Assembly (NCBI RefSeq): GCF_020740795.1
Contig: NC_067291.1
Location: 13,396,780-13,460,779, forward strand
DNA length: 64,000 bases
Direction: 5' to 3'
From: Apus apus
Lineage: Eukaryota; Chordata; Aves; Apodiformes; Apodidae
Part shown: positions 57,521 to 64,000 of the stretch, piece after piece
Position numbering within the stretch: position 1 is the stretch's first letter
Layout of the letters: each line of letters opens with the position of its first letter
Notes under the pieces: generated by a model
The model's input: the letters and a program-made list of their open reading frames with translations, nothing else
Database searches by the model: none
Told to the model about the DNA's origin: nothing
Program-made: the position numbers and the translations under genes

Positions 57521-58089
57521 CTTGAGTGGACAGTGGGGGCTTGCCCCCCTTCCCGCCTCCCCCCCCACCCCTAACCCCATTCATGTGCTAATGTGGGAAG
57601 GAGCATGGCCTCCTGACTTAGGGAGATGGCCGTTGAGGAGCAAAGCACACACGGGGGCACGGGCCAGGAGCCCCTCATCTAGGTGCCCGTGGATGCCTTG
57701 GCCTTGCAGCCTGGATGAATGGGGCACTCCTGTTTGCTTTAGCCCATGGCAGGGTGTGCAGTGCCTGGCAAGCCCCAGGCCAGCCCTGGTTTTCTCCAGC
57801 CATCCCTCACCTGCACCATATCCCTGCTTGGGCCAACACATCCCCAGGGCTGGGAGCCGTGCCCTGCTGCGCAGCCGCTTTTTCGGCACACCTCCCTACC
57901 CACGCACCTCCCAGCATTTGCATATATTCTGCCCACAAATCCTTGTCAAGGGGAGCTCTTTATTGCCTGTATAGATCACAGGGTGTTAGTTAAGGGGCTT
58001 CTTTGTATTGCCTCAGACAGCTGGGGTCATCAAAAGTCCTGCAGTGGGAAGGAGAGACAGGAGGAGGGGGGAAGCTCTGACAATAAGGA
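57521..58089. other. Intergenic DNA
   Basis: GC-rich with C-runs near 57545-57575. No gene, RNA or repeat recognised. Confidence 0.4.
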
Positions 58090-58320
58090 CTGAAGGATTA
58101 AAGAAGCATATAAAGTTCCTATTGAGAGAGACAAGAGGCTGTTCACTCCCAAGATTGACAGCAACCAGGAGGCGATTCCCAACACAATGTCCAATTAATT
58201 CTCTACCCTCTTCGCTGCCGTCTCCTCCCTCCCTCCTCTCCTGGGCTGGAGCATGAGCAGGGAAGGGTTGAAGCTAAGATCCTTGAGAAGGTAATTAATT
58301 ATTCCTGACTTAGAGGAGCC
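58090..58320. other. Candidate conserved non-coding element C
   Basis: AT-rich non-repetitive sequence with aggattaaag, ccaattaatt and ggtaattaattattcc words (paired homeobox cores). No ORF of note. Prediction from composition only. Confidence 0.3.
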
Positions 58321-59379
58321 TGCCAGGGTCCAGGCCAGACCCCAGGCTTGCTGGGCATCCATCCCTCTCCCACAGGCTCCCATCAGCTGGGGCCACTTCA
58401 GGGTAGTTTTCCTTTCCATCACAACCAGAGCTCTCCCACCAAGGGTTCATCCCCACAGCAGGGCCTGCACTATAGCCATGTCTAGTACTGAGCTCAGAAG
58501 AGGTAGACTTAGGGCTAAAGCCAGGCTGGGAGTGATGTGCAGCAGAACAAGGCAGAGACATCAAGAGAGCTAGGGAGCAGGGCAAGGCGTGTGGTGAAAT
58601 GCACAGGCACTTGGGAAGAGGCAGAGCAACTTGTGCCAGACCTAGGGACCAGGTCTTACCTGTGTGTGCACTGGCAATGGGCAAAGCAGCTCCATCTATC
58701 CTGGTTTTATAGAGAGAAGTGGGGTCCTGGCCATAAGGGTGCAATGCCATCATCCCCTGGGCTGGCTGCCCATGCTGGCCCTGACACTGGGCATAGCAGG
58801 GCTTGCAGGAGGTATTTGTGAGTGTGCTCCTATCTCTCCCACTGGTGGCACCTCTTTGATGTCCCACATGTACAGGAGAGTAGAATCTGACCCACCATAT
58901 GAAATTCCTGCAGACCACTGACTATGAATTGTCTGGTCTATTTTTTCTCTTGCAAACATCTCAGCCTAGAGGGAAGGAGTAACCAGGAAAGCATCTTTCT
59001 CTAAACTGGCCACCACCTTTTCACTGATACTCTCTGCAGCACCAAGCCTCCCAGACCTGGCTGGCGAATGTGCTTCCACAGTGACAAACATCTCAAAACC
59101 ACCTCGTTTGGGAGAAAAAGCCATGCAGCCAGGAGGTTCTCCCAGCAGGGAACACTTTGGCCCTCCTCTGTTCCCAGCGTTCAGCACTGACCCCTTCCCC
59201 TCCGCCACCTCTGCCTGTGGCACAGAGGGTGCTGCCAGCCCATGCTGTCCCCAGGTGGGGGACCGGCACTGCCTGCCCCGCACACCCCACAAGCAGGAGA
59301 TGCCCTGGGGCTGCTGGCGCGGGGCTACCCATGGCTCAGTGTCTCCTGCCCTCTCCCTCCCGCCACACACGCTCCCAGT
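58321..59379. other. Intergenic DNA
   Basis: No gene or repeat recognised; the 202-codon minus-strand frame at 58310-58918 has no domain or compositional sign of coding. Confidence 0.4.
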
Positions 59380-59740
59380 GAAGTTGTTTGAAAGTCTTCC
59401 GGCAGTTTGCGCGGCCAGGAATAACAGATTAGCCATGATCTGATCAGCCCAGTATCTAAGCTGTATTCTCCCCGCTGACAAGTATTTGAAAGAGGGGAGG
59501 GGCCACTTTCAGCCCAACGATGAATCTTTCACTGACAAGAATAGACCCTTTTTTCCCCCGCCAGCCGCTGGCTGCTCCGTGCCCTGTTGCTAAGCGAGGC
59601 CCGGGGCCGCTGCTTGCACGCGGCCGGCTCCGGCAGGGCCCTCGGGTTACCAGGATCAGGAGATTCACACCAGACATCTTGTTTTTAAAAGGAGGGTGTT
59701 TCTTTTCTCACCCGCCTTTTGACTGGCAGATAACAGCTCA
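59380..59740. other. Candidate conserved non-coding element D
   Basis: Includes aacagattagccatgatctg, tatctaagctg, gaatctttcactgacaag and ttgtttttaaaagg words next to a CpG-rich patch (59570-59640). The mix resembles a developmental enhancer or an unannotated promoter. Prediction from composition only. Confidence 0.3.
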
Positions 59741-62139
59741 CCGGCGAGGCCCCGGGTTGCCCCTGCCGAGGTGGCTGGCCCTGGGAGGGAAGGGAAGATG
59801 TAGAAGCTTTTGGAGGGGGGAGGCTGGGGCAGTGGCGTTAGGGGCTCAGCCTGAAATGTCTGGGGTTTGATGCTAGACACAGGACTTCCCCAGGCAGGCT
59901 GTGGAACAGCAGCCCCTCCTGCCCACCCCCCAGACCCCCCGGACTCCATGTCCTGGTGGGCTACAGGGCACAGCAGGACCTTGGGGCCATGGCCTTGGAG
60001 GGTGCTTGGACCTGGTAGCTAAAGAAAAGCCTGTTCTGGGTTCATGCAGGGGTGGCTCTGGGCTTGGGCTTGCAGGGGAACATGTGGCAGAGGAAACGGA
60101 TGGATGATCTCCAGGCTTGGGCCAGCTTTTTGGTCCCCACAGCCTCACCCTGCTCCACAGAACCCTCTTCCCCCTGCTCCACCCCCCAGCAACCGCCCTG
60201 AAGGAAAGAAGGGAAATCACTAAAACAAAGGCTTTCCAGGCTATTTCTGGAGCTGCCAGTATGAGGTGCCCTCGCATAAGACATGGTGCTCACGTCTCCT
60301 TGCCTGCAAGGCAGCGAGCGGCACAGGCAGGGCTGCAGGCTGCCAGGCCCTGGGCTGGCACCTTCCCAGAGCCCTGCCTGCCCTGCCTGCCCTCCCTCGC
60401 AGGCAGGGTGCTGGGAGGAGGAAGGAGGGTCTCCTTCGTGCCAGGACCCCTCCAGTGACTCTCCAGTGCCGCTGCCAAACCCCCCTCGCCAGCCCTGAGC
60501 AAAGGCTCCCCTGGGTCTTACTGATGCACCACAGCTCCAGCTCTTTGTGCTCGGCCCTCTGCGGGAAATCCTCCCTCTCTGCAGCTGTAGAAAGCTGGAG
60601 AAACCCCCTCATCCCTACCTTGGCCTGGGAGGACTTAATTGACTTCAGACTCCTATGAGCCCCTGATACTGTGATAGACGTAGGTGACCAGGGCTTGTAG
60701 CACTGATGCGGAGGAGGGTGGAAGAGACCTGCAGAGAGGCTGTTTCCCTTTTCATGGGAAAGGAGAATCACTCTGGAACAGCACCCCAAGCTGCTCCCTC
60801 CCCACTGCCATGCTCTGCACCCAATTGGTGCAAAAAGCCCCAGGGGAGGATGCCAGAGAGGCTGCAAATGTTACTGCTGCTTTGAGCATCATAAAAAGGA
60901 AACCCTGAATCTACAGGTTAGAAACACAAAAGGCCAGATCCATGGCCATGATACAGCCCCTTTCTGTAGCTTTAGCAGCACAGAGCAGCTGAGAAACTGG
61001 CTTCTCTGGGGAGCTGAGCTCTCCTCAGGTTTGGGGGGATCCCTCGGTGGCTGAAGGGCCAGTGCCAGTGCTGATGCCATGGCCTTCTCTAGAGCCACAG
61101 GCAGTGGGACAGGTTCCCAGTGCCCAAAGGTTGTCCTAAGTTGCACTGGAGGCCTGATGACTTTCTCCAGTCTTCCCGGGAACGGGCATTCTGGGGGAAG
61201 GTGTTGTTAGGGTGCAGGTGCTCTGTCAGTCTGTCCTCACCATAGACAGCAGAGGCTGCTCGGGCTGCTTGCCATGCTTGGCAGTGGACACCCTCCCCAG
61301 ACAAATCCCTCCCAGCCAACAACTTCTCAAGGACATTTGCAAGTCTCTCTAGGCTTGAGCCAGCAAAACACAGGCAAGGTCTGCTGGCCTCTGAGACGTC
61401 TCTCACAGTCCCACCCGTCCAGCTAACTCACTGCCACCGTTTCTTCCTGGCTGTTTTCCATCCTAGGCAGCTCCTGGCTTTGAGACCTAACCACTTCTCT
61501 GGTACTTTAGATCAGATTTCTCACTCTTTTTGGATGGCTCTTCTAACCATGAAACATGTCCTCCACTGCAGACAGATCTCCTGCCTTGCTCTGTAGCCAG
61601 GAATCTGCCTTGTTCAGAGGAGCAGTGGGAGAGCTGGGGGACTGGAGCACACCCTTCATCCTTTCCTGGGGAGGCTGAAGGACTTTCACATACATCTTAA
61701 AGCTTCCTGGCCCATGGCAAATGGCCTCTGTTCCTCTTGGATAAACTTGGATAAATGCCCTCCTTATTCACTTTTTCTAATCTGCAATACGATGACCCAG
61801 TGCTCTCACCATGGCCATGAGAATCTTTAACTGTCCTCAAACTTCACACCTTCATGGCGTTGACCATGGCAGGTGCTAGAAGGTGCTTTGTGTTTGAGAG
61901 CAGCAGCTCCCCATTCAACTTCACTTTTCTCTGCGGAATCCTGAACCACTAAAACCAATTTACTCTTTAACTGTACATTGAAAATGCTCTATAAAACCCT
62001 CCTCTGGGAAGGATGTGGTCTGCAGACAGACACCTGACCGTCCTCCTGATGGTCTCATCATCTGCAGCAGGGCACAGGGGCTATTCCACAGCCAGGGACT
62101 GGGCAAGCACCATGTCTTCTTGAGAAAGAAAGAAAAATT
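59741..62139. other. Intergenic DNA
   Basis: 2.4 kb without a supported feature. Chance ORFs up to about 208 codons. No interspersed repeat recognised. Confidence 0.4.
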
Positions 62140-62870
62140 TCCCTTCAAGGGCTAGTCAGTAAAACCCGATCTGAGAATTCATGTCCCAGTGCTGAAATAA
62201 ACCATTGTGCAGCGAAGAATAGTACACAATGTAAGCACTCAGGAAAGAAGAAAATAATTTTATCCTGATTTCTAGTGTCTTCCTGACTTGTGAGCACCCT
62301 CCCATACTCACACATGTCAGCAGAACAGAGCAGAGATATATTTATATGAAAATCCGGCTGCCTCCACAGCTATCTATAGCATTTCTTGCTGTGCCCTTAA
62401 CCTCCATTCCATGCCTATGGGCTTGGTTTGGCTCCAGCACCTGGAACATCCCTGTGCAAAGGGATGGCACCAGCACCCTGTGTCCATAGAGGACCGAAAT
62501 AAAGAGCCGTGGTGCCCTCCAACTCCGTGTGGGCTGGGGAGCCTGGAGCGTTGCGGCATCGTTTGCTGGGGTGCTGCTGGCGGGGAAGGGGATCCCCCCA
62601 CGGGCCTCCCTGCAGACGAGGGCCCCCGCTCAGAAAGAAGTGGCAGCACATCAGTATGCAGGAGTGGTCGCCGCTCGCCAATAAATTAGCATAAACCACT
62701 CTAGGAGGTAAATAGACATACAAGGCGCCAGTGTGTGCAGCGTGGGCTGCGGCTTTGTCTCAGCCCCACTATTGTCACGGCCCCTGCTGCACACTGACCG
62801 AGTGGGGCCGGTGCGGTGGGCTCTTACACTTTTGACTGCTGGATAAAAGGGGGGAACATAAAGAGACTGG
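62140..62870. other. Candidate conserved non-coding element E (left half)
   Basis: Contains ccattgtg (SOX-like, 62202-62209), agatatatttatatgaaaat, and aaattagcataaaccac. Sequence is non-repetitive and AT-rich in islands. It appears to form one regulatory domain with the stretch after the T-run. Confidence 0.35.
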
Positions 62871-62876
62871 GAGAAC

Positions 62877-62913
62877 TTTTTTTTTCGGGTTTTTTTTTTT
62901 TTTTTTTTTTTAT
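62877..62913 (+). repeat. Poly-T tract
   Basis: Two T-runs, the second about 24 long, separated by cgggt. There is no adjoining SINE or LINE body, so it is not an obvious retroposon tail; it may simply be slippage-grown. Confidence 0.9.
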
Positions 62914-63130
62914 AAGTCCAGACGAAGTTACAGACGTCTGTTAAACGTCAATTACAGCTGAATAAAGACGTCTGCTTGAGGCTTAGTTATGGCTCCTTTC
63001 AGCCACCGAGATTTTTCCAGGGCTGGCCCGGGATGCCTTCGGCAACCTAATTTGAAGATTGTAACTCTATAAACAGGCTCTGGCATTAATCAAGGCTGGT
63101 GAAAATGCAAATGATGGCGTGGAAGAGGCT
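62914..63130. other. Candidate conserved non-coding element E (right half)
   Basis: Holds two AGACGTCT words (62932-62939 and 62966-62973), the first inside a 12-bp perfect palindrome (62930-62941), several taat/attac homeobox-like cores, ggcattaatcaagg, and an exact octamer ATGCAAAT (63105-63112). No coding frame. This is the most enhancer-like stretch in the window. Confidence 0.4.
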
Positions 63131-64000
63131 TGGGGACGGGACGGGGTCCTGTGCCTTGCAATTTGGGGCAAGGAGTAGAAAGAAGCAAAGAGGAAGAAGA
63201 AAGGGGCCATGCAGAGGAGCTAGGATCCAGAAATAGAGAGATGGTGGGGTATGCTGGCTTTCCTCCTAGTGCTCTGGGAATCTGGTCCCATCAGGACTAC
63301 TCTGTACCTGCCACTGGCTTCTTGCTGGTTAACCCTTGCAGTACTCTTGGACAGATGAGCCACGGACGTGGCCTTTCCACACCTGATTGCTTAGGTTTTC
63401 CCAGAAAAACCAAAGCACCAATAAACTGGACATTTAATGCTTTAAAACACTGAAGGATCACTAGGTGTTTTGGAGAATCCAGACTATGTAAGAGAGGGTG
63501 TCAGAGCAGCCTGGAGACTGCAAGGAGTCTCTCCTTTGGCAGGAAAGCTCATGCTCTGCATGATCCCTCATACTTTGTTATGTGGCTTGTTGATATCTCC
63601 TTTTTGTCACAGAAAAAAAGGCCTCTAATCTCTAGCTCAGGCAGGGCATGAAGTCCCAGGTTGGTGTTGTCCACACCAATAAAAGCCATTCTGGTGACCA
63701 TGAAGAGCAAAGCACTCTTCAGCAGGGACAAGGCACCTTCTTTCTTCTCAGATACATCCAAGTCAAGAGGATGAGGATGAAGGGCTGGAACTCCCCTTGA
63801 ACTCATCAACAGTATTGCCTTGTGTCCTGGGACACTCTGACAGGCTGAGGTCAGTACTTGGTGAGGAGAAACGTGCCCCATTCTACATCCACATTCTAGC
63901 TAGACATTGCATCCCAGAATACAGGAGTAAGCCTGAAAATCAGAGTGGAAACAGCAAAATCAGAGCTGATACAGCAAAATCAGAACTGATGCTGAGGACT
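63131..64000. other. Intergenic DNA to the window edge
   Basis: No gene or RNA recognised. Near the end a short phrase (aaatcagagctgatacagc) recurs with small changes at about 63937-63990, a minor local tandem duplication. Confidence 0.4.

Noticed and set aside
62877-62913. Long poly-T as a retroposon tail
   Set aside because: No LINE, SINE or processed-gene body on either side and no target-site duplication was seen.
54207-64000. Search for the mir-9-3 hairpin expected on this side of RHCG by synteny
   Set aside because: The mature miR-9 word and its complement were not seen, so the gene probably lies beyond the window.

Overview
The window is nuclear genomic DNA from a bird, or at least a sauropsid. 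Genes are split by short GT-AG introns, intergenic gaps are small, promoters are CpG-rich, and the only recognisable interspersed repeats are two decayed CR1 LINE tails at the left edge. The protein-coding content matches the vertebrate block PLIN1 - KIF7 - TICRR - RHCG (human 15q26.1), with the same order and relative orientation as in mammals. It adds one small GTPase gene, between PLIN1 and KIF7, that I do not recall at this position in mammals.

Layout. 1-2.4 kb: two old CR1 fragments and non-coding sequence. 3.25-8.2 kb (+): PLIN1, the lipid-droplet coat protein perilipin-1, in 8 coding exons (534 aa). 10.1-12.0 kb (-): a RASL11/RERG-like Ras-superfamily gene in 4 exons (231 aa), convergent with PLIN1 and head-to-head with KIF7 across a GC-rich shared promoter that carries a 17-bp tandem repeat. 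12.8-22.2 kb (+): KIF7, the ciliary-tip kinesin-4 of Hedgehog signalling, in 18 coding exons (1376 aa). 24.5-40.9 kb (-): TICRR/Treslin, the CDK-regulated replication-origin firing factor, in 22 exons (1957 aa), convergent with KIF7. 40.9-41.5 kb: the TICRR CpG-rich promoter with four CCAAT boxes on the TICRR strand. 41.5-46 kb: intergenic. 46.05-54.0 kb (+): RHCG, an ammonia channel, in 10 coding exons (459 aa) with a TATA-like promoter. 54.2-64 kb: no gene recognised; several AT-richer stretches crowded with homeobox-, POU- and SOX-like words look like conserved non-coding elements. In human the equivalent flank leads towards MIR9-3 and POLG.

The genes are not a functional operon; they are neighbours by conserved synteny. 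Exon boundaries were set by reading splice sites and checking that codon phase carries through every junction. The phases close without a frameshift in all five genes, so all five appear intact. No virus-derived element, CRISPR array, rRNA or tRNA was found.
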